Below are positions 53,775 through 64,000 of a DNA stretch of 64,000 bases, in pieces. The DNA is taken from NCBI GenBank assembly GCA_029204045.2, contig CM055076.1:13244069-13308068 (forward strand), given 5' to 3'. This DNA comes from Tillandsia leiboldiana (lineage: Eukaryota; Streptophyta; Magnoliopsida; Poales; Bromeliaceae). Position numbers and translations under genes: made by a program. Within the stretch, counting starts at the first letter, position 1; every line of letters starts with the position of its first letter. A model generated the notes under the pieces. It did no database searches. It saw only the letters and a list, made by a program, of their open reading frames with translations, and was not told the origin of the DNA.

Positions 53775-56700
53775 TGTCACGCCCCGGGTGGAAACCAGAA
53801 CCCGGGCTCGCCAACAGATCCGCCATGCACACGGAATTTCCCATGTACACGAAGCGTCGGTAACCTGCTCAGATATAAATGTACAATAAAAGAGCATAAT
53901 ACAGAGCTGAACTAAAAGAACTACAAAATATCTCAGACTGGAAAAGAAATAAAAACTGTATAAAAATACAATAAACTCCCAGCTCACCAAAATAAAACAC
54001 CCAGCTGGCCAAAGCCAGACCACAAAATAAAAGTGAACTACTACAGTCTGAGTAAAAGGGGTACAATATCTGTCTAACAGCAACTCACAGCCTCACAGGA
54101 GATCTATCTACTCAGCGATCCCCTCACCTCGATCAGCTGCCGAGGCCCCGCAGCTCCCGCAGAAGACTCTGCAAAACAAGGAAAAGAAAGAGAGAAAAAA
54201 CAACAGTGGGGGGTGAGAACCACTAGTAAACCAGTAGCCTCCCCCTGTGGGTAAAGCCTCAAACTCCGACGTACCCACTAAGTCTACAAGGCAAAGAATG
54301 AAGAAAGTAGTAAGCTATAAAACTACAGATAAGAAGGAAACTACCACTAGTATGCCTCTAAATGCGGTGCCCAAAATGAATGACTGTAAGTATGCATCAG
54401 TAACCGCATCTGTCCAAAATAAACCCAATCTAGCCACCAGTAAAAACTGGTACCGCCTGCTGCCGCTATCATCATCGTGCAACCTGATCCGCACCAAAGT
54501 GATCGCAATGAGTCAATGCCGTCCGGTACCCATTTGGTACCCCGCACGCTTCGAAGTGGCACTCGAGGTGAGCTACCCACACGAGGGAAAGTAACCATGT
54601 CATAAGTATCATAAAGCAGGACTGGATCATGACTATGATCAAAGTGGAAAAACCCCTCCACTAAAGAAAACCCCAATCTGATGCAAGGTAAACATCCGGT
54701 CAACCGCCTAATGTCCACGGTTACCGCAGTACCCCACAAGGTCCACAATCTGATGAAATAACCAACATCTGGGTCAACCGCCTAATATCCGCGGTTACCA
54801 CAATGCCCCACAATCCATAATCAAGTATGGACCTGTCCCAAACTCCAAAGTCCCGACTACACTATCCCAAACCCCTGCTCGAACCCGAGCAATATGAATC
54901 AAAAGTCAAAATGAGAAGGAGAAAGAAAACAATCATGGTTTCTCCTAAGTCAAATCCCAATATGATAGTGTAGCAATAAATAGTGCCTATCTAGATGTCC
55001 AAACAAGCATGCAACAGTCCTCAAGAAAGATAAAGAAAGTGTATCAAACAGTAACTCCACATGTGTATTAAGTAATAGCTCCGCATAAATATAACCATCA
55101 TGCTAAAATCATCAGTCAACTACACATGTATATAATCCCTGGTCCATAAGAAATCTCAAAGTGGTACCCGCACATAGATATGTCATCAGGTCCCAATACT
55201 TACTCCATTTAACCAACTTTCATAAAATCTATGTGCTACACGGCATGTTAATTATCACTATTAAAATATCTCAATGATCATGTTCCAACAATAATATTAT
55301 CCCAATAATATTTCCAACGTGCTTATATCCACATAATTAATCTCAATGATAGGCTCGCATTTATATCATTCAATCATGCATGGTAATCAATCAATAAGTC
55401 CAAACGGGGAATCCTCTAAATAAACTTAGTGAGTAAATCACAGTAAGAGGTAAGCAACAACTACCCACCTGAAGAGCTGACTGTCCCAAATCCCACAGCT
55501 GAAAATACCAGGAAATCCAAATCTCCTACTCCAAAGGGGTCCAGTAATACCCGCAACTCTCCTGGGTACAACATAAAGTCCATAAATCTCAAAAACTACC
55601 CCCGCAAACACATACAGAAATCAGTCCCAAAGATGCCCTTATTTCACCTGCTGAAAATGCCCAGAAAATTCCAATAAAAATATCACAGCGATCCTCGCGT
55701 CGATACCTTCGAAACGAGTACCTGCACGTCCAAATCCGAGTTCTGCAGGTCAAGATATAAATTCGACAAGGTAACCATCCCTAAAGAATCCCAAAAAAAA
55801 CTGTAGCACTTAACTCTGGAAAACAGTGATTTCTCACTTTTCGGAAATTCAGAAAAATCCAAGAAAAATACGGGGACGTTCCTTGCGACGAGTAGATCAA
55901 AATCGACTCTTTAAACGCCTCGATCCGATGTTCCTACCCAAGATAAAATCAACAAGCCCATGCTGTCCAGGAAATCCATCACAGAAAATGGGGTCAAAAG
56001 ATGCCTCGGGAACCGTGCCAAAACCCAAATAAAGCGAAACGATCAACACGGAAATCGAAGCCTTACCTCTCAGGAACACGCTGTCGAAGAAATCGTCCAA
56101 AAAATTCCTCCTGGTTTGCGCACAGGAAAATTCCTGACTGAACTGCGACGGAAAAGGACTGAAAAGAGGAAACGTCGAAGCGCGCCGCGTCGCAGATGAC
56201 TCGCTGTCGGTAACTCCAAAAATTCCAAAACTTCCTAGAGAGATGGAGGACAGAGAGAGGAAGAAGTCTTCTTAAGGCCGCACCCTCAGATTCTCTCAAA
56301 AAACTCGGAAAGGCAGAAGAAAAGAGGGGTGGTGGGCTATTTATAGCCCACCAAACATTCGGGCGCACCCCCGAATTCGGGCGCCCGAATGGGCCGCAGC
56401 CCGGCCCGCGACCAGCGCCCGGAATCACCCGGGCGCGCCACGTCACCCCCGAACAGCAAACAGCGGCGCCCGCGAGTCGGGCGCCGCCGCGTGTTCCCGC
56501 TCGAACACCGCACCAGCGGCGCCCGCCAATGGCTGGGCGCCACGTGGCGCACGTGGGCGGCGCCTCGCCCGCCACGCGGGCGGCGCCCGCAATCATAGTG
56601 GACACGTGTCCCACGTGGTCCACGGGGGCACGAGCCCGGTCCACGCGCCGGGTCTTCCGGATCCGGTCGGCCAATCAGGGATGCCACGTGTCACACGCGC

Positions 56701-57221
56701 CGCCGCCTCCTTGACGCCGTCCAACCAATCAGAGGCTGCCACGTGGCATTCAGAATCTTCGATGCTCCCGGTGCACGCCTGTTCTGTGGACCGCCCGCCT
56801 GCGCTCCTGCCCGCGCCCGCCTGCGCCCTGCCGCGCCCTGCCGCGGCCTGCTCCGCCGCTGCGCTGCTGTCTCCGCGCGTGCGCGCCGCTCGCCGCCTGC
56901 CGCCGGTCGCCGGAACAGTATTTTCCGGCGGCGGAGTTACTGTTCCGGTGAACAGTATTTTTGGCGCGGAAAATAAAGTGAATACACCATTTTGATCGTT
57001 TTCGCGCGCTGAGTCCAAATCCGCTGTCCGATTTTCCAAATTCTCATCCGAAATTTTGCCGAAAGCCCCCGGAAAAGCCCACTTGATCCGATTTTCGCGC
57101 CGGGTCCATTTTAAAAATCCAATTTCGATTCTACAAGCTCCATAACACTGTGTGAGCTTCCTATAGTCACTGATAAAGCCGCAAAACTTAAAGGGGCTTC
57201 ACAAAAGTCCGGGTCATCACA
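53775..57221 (-). repeat. 5' LTR of the gag-only Gypsy element
   Basis: 3447 bp, same layout as the 3' LTR: G-boxes at 56740, 56695, 56612, 56603, 56550 and 56541, TATA box (complement of CTATTTATA, 56337-56345) in the same palindrome, and conserved block at 55688-55715. Differences from the 3' LTR are mostly single-base changes and short indels, with one larger difference near 57188. Confidence 0.92.
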
Positions 57222-59290
57222 TCTCCAAGATAGCCACCCCCTAACCGCTTGACTAAAAAAAAGGGGAAAGTTCATTGGACGGACCAATGTCAGAGTAGTA
57301 CTTCGAGGAGCTGAAGGATAGATTGACGCGAGCTCCGATTCCGCCTGCCGGAACCAGGGGAGGATTATGAAGTGTTATGCGATGCGTCGCGAACGGACTG
57401 GGTGGAGCAGTGCTCATGCAACGGGGGAAGGTATAGCCTAGCGTCAAGGCAGCTCAAAGAATACGAGCGAAACTACCCCGTGCATGATTTGGAACTCGCA
57501 GCGGTTGTGTTCGTCCTCAAGCTTTGGAGACACTACCTGTAGGGGCACACTGCAAATGTGTACTCAGATCATAAAAGTCTTAAGTACCTTTCACCCAAAA
57601 GGAGTTAAATTTGCGACAAAGACGGTGGCTCGAGCTACTGAAGGATTACGATTTAACGATCCACTACCACCGGGAAGGCCAAAGTGGTGGCCGACGCCCT
57701 GAGCCGTAAGGGGCAGGCCGAAAAGGCAGGGGTAAGTGCCATCACCAACAAGGATAGTCTGATTGCGGAGTTTTCGCGATTAAGACTAGAAGTAGTACCG
57801 GCGGGTACAGTCGAAAACTCCTGACACTGGTGGTCAGAACCTACCTTGCTTGACAGAATTCTCGAGGGGCAGTCGACTGATGACCCACTCCAGTGGTGCG
57901 AAATAGAGTAACTGCCGACCTAGAAGGTGATTTTACAGTAAACTCCGACGGCACGATACGATTTCGGGGACGAATCTGCGTGCCGGATCTACCGGAACTC
58001 AAAAGGAAATCCTGTGGGAGGCGATACCGCTCCATATACAGCGCATCCCGGGGGAACGAAGATGTACAAGGACGTCAAACAGACCTCTGGTGGCCCAAAA
58101 TGAAGGGAGACGTGACTCGACTCGATTTGTGGCACAATGCCTGGTGTGCCAACGAGTGAAGGCCGAGCACCATCGTCCAGCAGAGGAAAATTGCAACCCT
58201 TACCGGTGCCCGAGTGGAAATGGGACATGATTACCATGATTTTGTGACCGGGTTCCCGAGATCGTCACAGGGACACGATGCAATATGGGTAATTGTGGAC
58301 CGTCCGACGAAATCGGCCCACTTTCTGCCCATACACACGACGTGGACGCGGGAATGACTGGCACAAACCCTACATCAACGAGATAGTAAGGTTGTATGGG
58401 GTGCCGACATCCATCACGTCGGACAGGACACGCGATTTGTGTCAAACTTTTGGCAGAAGCCTGCAGCGAGCAATGGGAACCAAGTTGCACTTCAGTACGG
58501 CTTTTCACCCGCAGACCGATGGACAATCAGAGCGGGTGATACAAATTGTGGAGGACATGCTTCGGGCATGCGTTTTGGACTTGGGCGAAGGATGGGCACG
58601 GTGCTTGCCCTGGTGAATTGCCTACATAATAGTTACCAGGCCAGCATTCAGATGGCACCATACGAGGCCCTGTACGGGCGCCGCTGTCGGTCTCCAATAT
58701 GCTGGGACGACCTGGGTGAGCGAGTTTCTGGGCCCAGATTTGGTGGAGGAGACCGAAGCAAAGGTGCGATTGATTAGACACAAAAGACTACAGACCGCCC
58801 AGAGCAGACAGAAAGCTACGCGGACAATAGACGCCGAGACTCAGAGTTCATGGTGGGTGAACATGCGTTGCTCCGAGTTTCGCCCTCCAAGGGGAACCGA
58901 CGCTTCGGCATAAAGGGAAAGTTAAGCCGAGGTACGTAGGACCGTTCAGATCCTAGAACGCATAGGATCGGTGGCGTACGATTAGCCCTGCCGCCGAATC
59001 TCGAACGAGTCCATAACGTATTCCATGTCTCAATGCTCCGGAAATACCTAGCTGATCCCTCTCATGCCTGGATGCCTCCACCATCGAGTTGTGAGAGGAT
59101 TTAAGCGTCGAGGAGACGCCGGTGCGGATTTTGGCAAGAGAGGACAAGAAGTTGCGCAATCGAACTATCCCCTATGTGAAGTCCAGTGGAGCAACCACGA
59201 AGAGCGCGAAGGCGACGTGGGAACTGGAATCGAAGATGAGGGAAATGTTTTCCCGAATTGATTAGTGGGTTTGTATTAAGTTTCGGGACG
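57222..59290 (+). pseudogene. Gypsy RNase H, integrase and chromodomain region, many frameshifts
   Basis: This continues the pol interrupted at 48186. In successive frames I see the start of RNase H (SKIATPLT, WTDQCQ), its end (FTQKELNLRQRRWLELLKDY, ~57588-57650), integrase zinc-finger residues (CLVCQRVKAEH, ~58140), core motifs (ITSDR ~58419, FHPQTDGQSERV ~58505), the downstream ASIQMAPYEALYGRR (~58645), and a chromodomain-like C-terminus (LRNRTIPYVKVQWSNHEERE, ~59155). The C-terminal motif places it in the Tekay/Del chromoviruses. At least six frameshifts or stops make it non-functional. Confidence 0.88.
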
Positions 59291-59312
59291 AAACTTTTAT
59301 AAGTGTGAGTGG

Positions 59313-60017
59313 TGTAGTGATCAGCCTTTCGGGGTATTTTTGACTAAGTGTAGTCATTTAAGCCTTAAGTGAAATAAAATTATTCATAATCAATCCTTGA
59401 AGTTGGCCATTGTGAGGATCTAGTATTTTTCTGCGATAGAGCGCGGAAAAAGAAAGCCGGACGGCGCGATCGGATCTGAAAATCCGATATCGGGAACCCC
59501 CTGAACGGATTCAAAGTGATACGGGTGATTAGTCGTGCATCGAATCCGTGCTAAATATCTTGCACCCGTAGAGATAAGGTGGGTTATCTCTGGGGGGATA
59601 ATTATAGTTAATTAATTATACCAGACGGAAAATAATTATTCTTACGTCGGAATTAAAAGAAATTAATTAAAAGATTTAATACGAATATATAAGGGATCCC
59701 GATTATCGGAAAGAAAAAAAAGAAAAATAAAAACCCTAATCGGTGAGAAGACGAAAAAGAAAAGAAAAGACGGGACCCTAACCGGAGGAGAAAAGAGGGA
59801 AAAGAAGAGGAAGCGGAGGAACCCGATCGCCCTGATTCACGTGCCGGAGATCGGAGAACGAGACGCCATCGTCTACGAGGAGCGGATCCGGGTATCAACG
59901 CCGAAAGGAAACAAGATCGGTTCTTTAATGCGATAAATTAAGGTTAGTGAACATCGTTGCGGTTGTTAAATTTTAATGGGGGGTGTATCGAGTCTTTGTA
60001 AGGTGCATTTTAATCGA
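59313..60017 (+). mobile_element. 3' LTR of the Tekay-type Gypsy, truncated after ~705 bp
   Basis: It starts TGTAGTGATCAGCC and matches 43187-43890 with many small indels, including the TATA box (TATATAAG near 59685). Homology stops after TTTTAATCGA at about 60017, where Sirevirus gag sequence follows with no LTR boundary. This is a deletion junction or a misassembly. Confidence 0.85.
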
Positions 60018-60920
60018 TTCATGCTTTATGGCAAGTACGTCTGAATCGCGGTTCAACTCCACGTTGAAAAGAATGCAATGGACAACTGAATCGGATGATT
60101 CGGAAGGTGAAGATTTGCTCTAGCCTATCACAGATCTTTACGGGATTTAAAGAAACCGGCTAAGCAAAACAAGGGGTTGAGAGGGAGATTGCAGGATCTC
60201 GAAGAAGAAGTAAAAAGGGTAACTTCTCTCTCGACCGATCTTGAAGTGGAAAGGGATAATTTGATAAAAGAAAATGTTTCCCTTCAAGAGTCCAATGAGC
60301 AGCTCGAGAAGAACTATATAGATATGGTGAACAAAGCAAACTACTTCTTGAAGCTCTATGGCGAGGGCCGACAGGAAAGACGGGAAATGACAGAGACCAT
60401 TCTCCAACTCAAGGATGACTTACAGCAATTCTCTTTAGGAAGGAGTAAGTTGGATAAACTCCTTGGTCTTGGTCAACAAATCGGTTCGGCCTCGGGTACA
60501 CTCAAACTGGAAACAGTCCAAGTTCGAGTGGGACAGTTTTTGTGCCTCAGTCGGTATCTCCTCCTCCGACATCGGAATTCAAGACAAACAACGACAACAA
60601 CCTACCTCATCCTCTTCGGAATCGTCAAGCTCAAAGGTATGTTTTCGTTGTAATTTGCAGGGCACATCGAAAGAAATTGCGAGATTGGAGCTCAAAGAAC
60701 AAATCAACCACATCTTGCAATTGCTACCAATAAGCTCACTTCCCGGAATTCAAGGAAGGATTTTTCAAAAGAAAAGAACATTGGTAGCACCTCAAACAAG
60801 ACGATGACAAAAGAAAAAGATCAATCATACAAGACGTGTCTTCAAGGAGAATTCTCAACCATTGCCAACATACTCCAAAACTCAAAAGGTTTGGGTATGC
60901 AAAGGTGAAACCCCTCCTTG
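60018..60920 (+). pseudogene. Sirevirus gag, C-terminal part, frameshifted
   Basis: It opens in the middle of gag (ASTSESRFNSTLKRM, ESDDSEGEDL), then a coiled coil (LRGRLQDLEEEVKRV through NYIDMVNKANYFLKLYGEG, 60177-60370), LDKLLGLGQQIGSASG, and a CCHC knuckle readable only across a frameshift (CFRCNLQG then HIERNC, about 60640-60685). It ends TQKVWVCKGETPPCL then stop near 60920. The tail parallels the gag end of the Sirevirus at 30767 (…WIRKGDIFPCLKF), supporting the same lineage. Confidence 0.8.
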
Positions 60921-61009
60921 TCTTTAATCGTTCTACGATTAAATCTTGTATAGTTTTGTAGACTATTTTCTTTTCTTCTTTTCTTTTGGCCAACCCGTCA
61001 ACCATCCTT

Positions 61010-62753
61010 GGGAGGTAAATGGTACATTTTTTATTGGTTGATGATTTCTCTCGGTTTTCTTGGGTAGCATTTTTAAAGAGAGAAAGCTGATACGTTTGAC
61101 TCTTTTCATGAGATTTGCCATCGTATTATGATTGAAAAGAATGAAAAGATCATTCGTGTTAGAAGTGATAGGGGTGGAGAATTCATAAATTCAAAATTCA
61201 TTGACTTTTGTACTTCAAATGGCATTAAACATGAATTCTCGGCACCCTATACACCTCAGCAGAATGGTGTTGTTGAGCGCAAAAACAGGGTGTTCAAGGA
61301 GATGGGCGCTGTGATGCTTCATAGCCGGAATTTACCGCTACATTTTTGGGCTGAAGCCTGTGAACACCGCTGTCTATGTCATTAACAGAGTGTATTTGCG
61401 CCCAGGAACTTTAAATACACCATATGAGCTGTGGTTAGTAGAAAACCGGATATCAAGTACTTTCGTATCTTCGGGAGTCGATGTTACATTTTACGTGACC
61501 GTGAAAATCTTGGAAAGTTCGACTCTCGAAGTGATGAAGGGATCTTTTGGGTTATTCTACGAATAGCAGAGCATATCGAGTATTTAACATTGAATCTAAG
61601 ACGATCGTAGAATCTATAAATGTTAAAGTAGATGAAGCTTTCACTTTGAATCTGAAAATCTACCCTCGATATCTCTCTAGATGATGATTCTCCTGCTAGT
61701 GCATCTTCTCATAATAATACTTCCAATATTAATGATGCATCTAATGGTTCTTCTAGTTTATCTGATGTGCAGGAATCATCTCATGTACCTCCGAGTACTC
61801 CGTTTCAACAAACGCTACGAATCTCCAAGGATCATCCGGAATCGAACATCATTGGAGATCCACAAGAAGGAGTTAGAACTCGGAGGCAGTTGGTTTGCGG
61901 ATTCGCTTGCTACGTATCTTTAATCGAACCAAAGAACATAGATGAAGCTCTTCAGGATGACTACTGGATTAAAGCAATGCAGGAAGAGCTCCATCAATTT
62001 GAGCGAAACAAAGTCTGGGAATTAACGAAGCCTCCAAAGCAACATAATGTGATAGGTACCAAATGGATCTTCAAGAACAAGAAAAATGAGGATGGTACTA
62101 TCATCAGGAACAAGGCACGATTAGTTGCTCAAGGCTACTCTCAAGTAGAAGGTATAGACTTTGACGAAACTTTCGCCCCTGTAGCTAGACTCGAGTCCAT
62201 TCGTATACTATTTGCTATTGCTTGTCATTTTAAAATCAAATTATTTCAAATGGACGTTAAGAGCGCATTTCTAAATGGGTTTTTAAATGAGGAAGTTTAT
62301 GTGGCTCAACCGAAAGGTTTTGTAGATCATAAACAACCTAACCATGTTTTTCGTTTGAAAAAGGCTCTTTACGGTCTGAAACAAGCACCGCGAGCATGGT
62401 ACGAAAGGTTAACAAAGCACCTTTTGGAGAAGGGCTATACTCGAGGGGGAGCTGACAGGACTCTCTTTGTGAAGCATTATCAAAATAATTTCATTGTAGC
62501 ACAAATCTATGTCGATGACATTGTATTTTGCGCAACAAGAGATAATGATGCTTCTAAATTCGCGGAGACCATGGAAAGCGAATTTGAGATGTCCATGATG
62601 GGCGAATTGACTTATTTTCTTGGATTGCAAATTAAACAAAATGATGAAGGTATTCACTTGAGTCAATCCAAGTATGCATGGAGTTGGTCAAAAAGTTTGA
62701 TCTAGAAAATTGTAAAGATTTTCCAACTCCAATGGGAACTAGCCACAAGGGAC
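61010..62753 (+). pseudogene. Sirevirus pol fragment: integrase core and reverse transcriptase, truncated by the gap
   Basis: Integrase residues appear from FLLVDDFSRFSW (~61035) through VRSDRGGEFINS (~61165) and PYTPQQNGVVERKN (~61245), the DD35E core of Copia integrase, with frameshifts near 61085 and 61360. The RVT_2 reverse transcriptase (from IDEALQDDYW ~61940, VIGTKWIFKNKKNEDG, LFQMDVKSAFLNG, LYGLKQAPRAWYERL) is open for ~300 codons and includes catalytic YVDDIVF at ~62511. A frameshift near 62675 precedes KKFDLENCKDFPTPMG, then the N gap. Protease and the integrase zinc finger are missing upstream. The enzyme here is not functional as read. Confidence 0.88.
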
Positions 62754-62853
62754 NNNNNNNNNNNNNNNNNNNNNNNNNNNNNNNNNNNNNNNNNNNNNNN
62801 NNNNNNNNNNNNNNNNNNNNNNNNNNNNNNNNNNNNNNNNNNNNNNNNNNNNN
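62754..62853. other. Assembly gap (100 N)
   Basis: Exactly 100 N, the conventional placeholder for a gap of unknown size. A plus-strand Copia pol fragment lies to the left and a minus-strand Gypsy pol fragment to the right, so the join is not supported by sequence continuity. Confidence 1.
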
Positions 62854-64000
62854 TGGTCAAAGGGGTCCTCGCTCTGTTTTCTCCCGGATCCTCTCCAGCA
62901 GAGTGGGCTGCACGCCAAAGACATCAGTCTAGTAGAGACCCCAGGGGATACAACCTCTATCTCGAGCCGTCTCAACTCCTCTAACAGTGGCGCCTGATTT
63001 GTAATCAACATGGACAAACTCTGTACTGCTCTCCGGCTTAATGCGTCAGCGACCACCGTTAGCCCTTGCCTGGGTGGTAAGGATGTCCCATCATAATCCT
63101 TTAGTAGCTCTAACCATCTGCGCTGCCTCAAATTCAGTTCCTTCTGCGTGAACAGGTACTTTAGTCTCTGTGGTCGGTGTAGATCTCATATGCTCCCATA
63201 TAGGTAATGGCGCCAAAGCTTCAGTGCAAACACCACGGCAGCAAGTTCCAAGTCTGGGTAGGTATTCTTCTCGTAATCCTTAAGCTGTCTCGATGCATAG
63301 CAATTACCCTCCCTTTCCTGCATCAGCACGCATCCAAGTCCACTGTGCGATCATCACTGTAGATCAATATCCTTTCCCCATAACAGGAGGGAAAGGATAG
63401 GAGCGGTCATCACTCTATCCTAGCTCCTCAAAGCTCCTCTGGCAGTCTCACTCCAGATAAACTTAACTCCTTTATGCGTCAACCGAGTGAGGGGCGTGGA
63501 AAGCTTCGCAAAGCCTTCCACAAACCGACGATAATAACCAGCTAACCCATGAAGCTGCGCACCTCAGATACAGTCGTCGGTCGGGCCAATCTCGAACTGC
63601 CTCAATCTTCGCCGGGTCTACTGCACACCGGCGGCGGAAATCCAATGGCCCAAGAAAGCTACCTCCCGAAGCCAAAACTCGCACTTTGACAACTTGGCAT
63701 ACAACTTCTTTATCTCGTAGACGTTGTAGCACAGTCCTCAAGTGCTCCTCGTGCTCGGACCGTCGCTTCGGGAGTAAATAAGGATATCATCAATGAACAC
63801 CACCACAAAACGATCCAGAAAGGGCCGAAATATCCTGTTCATCAAGTCCATAAAGGCGGCAGGGGCATTAGTCAATCCAAACGGCATAACTGAAAACTCA
63901 TAATGCCCGTACCGTGATCTGAAAGCAGTCTTAGGAATATCCTCGGCCTTCACCTTCAGTTGGTGGTAACCAGACTGTAGATCAATTTTGGAAAATACAC
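62854..64000 (-). pseudogene. Decayed Gypsy reverse transcriptase and RNase H, minus strand
   Basis: Reading down from 64000: FSKIDLQSGYHQ, then KAEDIPKTAFRSRYGHYEFS, PFGLTNAPAAFMDLMNRIFR and VVFIDDILIYSRSD (63953-63760), then frameshifted remnants of the RT thumb/connection (63741-63472) and RNase H (LNLRQRRWLELLKDYDG, VVADALSRRA; about 63130-63000). It resembles the pol at 47331-57700 but is a separate, reverse-oriented copy. Several frameshifts disable it. It extends beyond the window. Confidence 0.85.

Larger units (their letters stand above)
48187..57221 (-). mobile_element. Complete gag-only Gypsy element with 3.45-kb LTRs (TR-GAG type), target duplication TCTCC
   Basis: On the plus strand it begins TGTAACGCCCC and ends CATCACA, with TCTCC at 48182-48186 and 57222-57226. 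LTRs are 48187-51639 (3' LTR) and 53775-57221 (5' LTR), which align along their full length with scattered substitutions and indels. The internal region is only 2135 bp: primer site, gag, a protease remnant, and a polypurine tract. LTRs thus make up three quarters of the 9035-bp element. It belongs to LTR family L1. It is structurally complete but lacks reverse transcriptase, RNase H and integrase. Confidence 0.93.

Noticed and set aside
62678..63131. ORFs spanning the N run on both strands
   Set aside because: Their middle is translated N; the joined frames have no meaning across an assembly gap.

Overview
The window is nuclear DNA from a flowering plant. The evidence is one intron-rich plant housekeeping gene with GT..AG introns and a telo-box (AAACCCTAG) leader, set among Ty3/Gypsy chromoviruses of the Tekay/Del type, Ty1/Copia elements of the Sirevirus (Maximus) type, hAT-type MITEs and very long LTRs. 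A monocot is plausible but not demonstrated. One 100-N assembly gap lies at 62754-62853.

Layout. Bases 1-15302 are a stack of long terminal repeats: an older LTR (2820-3408 and 12743-15302) broken by an LTR end (1-2819), a 342-bp hAT MITE (2961-3302) and a 9.3-kb composite (3409-12742). The composite is a solo LTR that itself carries a 4053-bp solo LTR (5519-9571, target duplication ATGCT) and a 986-bp hAT-type element (11034-12019, 8-bp duplication). Bases 15303-20040 hold the only cellular gene, a minus-strand organellar-type nucleoside diphosphate kinase (NDPK3 class). Six exons are present. The last exon, which carries the catalytic histidine, is not in the window. Bases 20040-23192 are AT-rich intergenic DNA with a small LTR element that has almost no internal region.

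From 23193 to about 60017 there is an unclosed nest in which each retroelement is interrupted by the next: L3 LTR (23193), Sirevirus LTR (24189), reverse-oriented L3 LTR (25315), Gypsy element with gag (26523), L2 LTR (40229), L2-like LTR (42594), Tekay-type Gypsy (43187), and finally a complete gag-only element with 3.45-kb LTRs (48187-57221, target duplication TCTCC). Inside the LTR of the Gypsy element starting at 26523 sits a complete gag-only Sirevirus (27531-37116, target duplication GGGCG), whose gag is split by a 2950-bp solo LTR (31301-34250, target duplication CCAAT). The right end holds a decayed Sirevirus gag/integrase/reverse-transcriptase fragment and, after the gap, a decayed reverse-oriented Gypsy RT/RNase H.

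I sort the Gypsy LTRs into three families by eye. L1 covers 1-2819, 31301-34250 and both LTRs of 48187-57221. L2 covers 3409-12742, 5519-9571, 40229-42593 and 42594-43186. L3 covers 23193-24188, 25315-26522, 26523-38539, 43187-46064 and 59313-60017. L1 and L2 promoters carry dense G-box (CACGTG) arrays in a GC-rich block just upstream of the TATA box. Two different gag-only elements sit next to decayed relatives that encode pol, which suggests mobilisation in trans. No open reading frame outside the NDPK gene and the retroelement gag/pol genes looks like a real gene.
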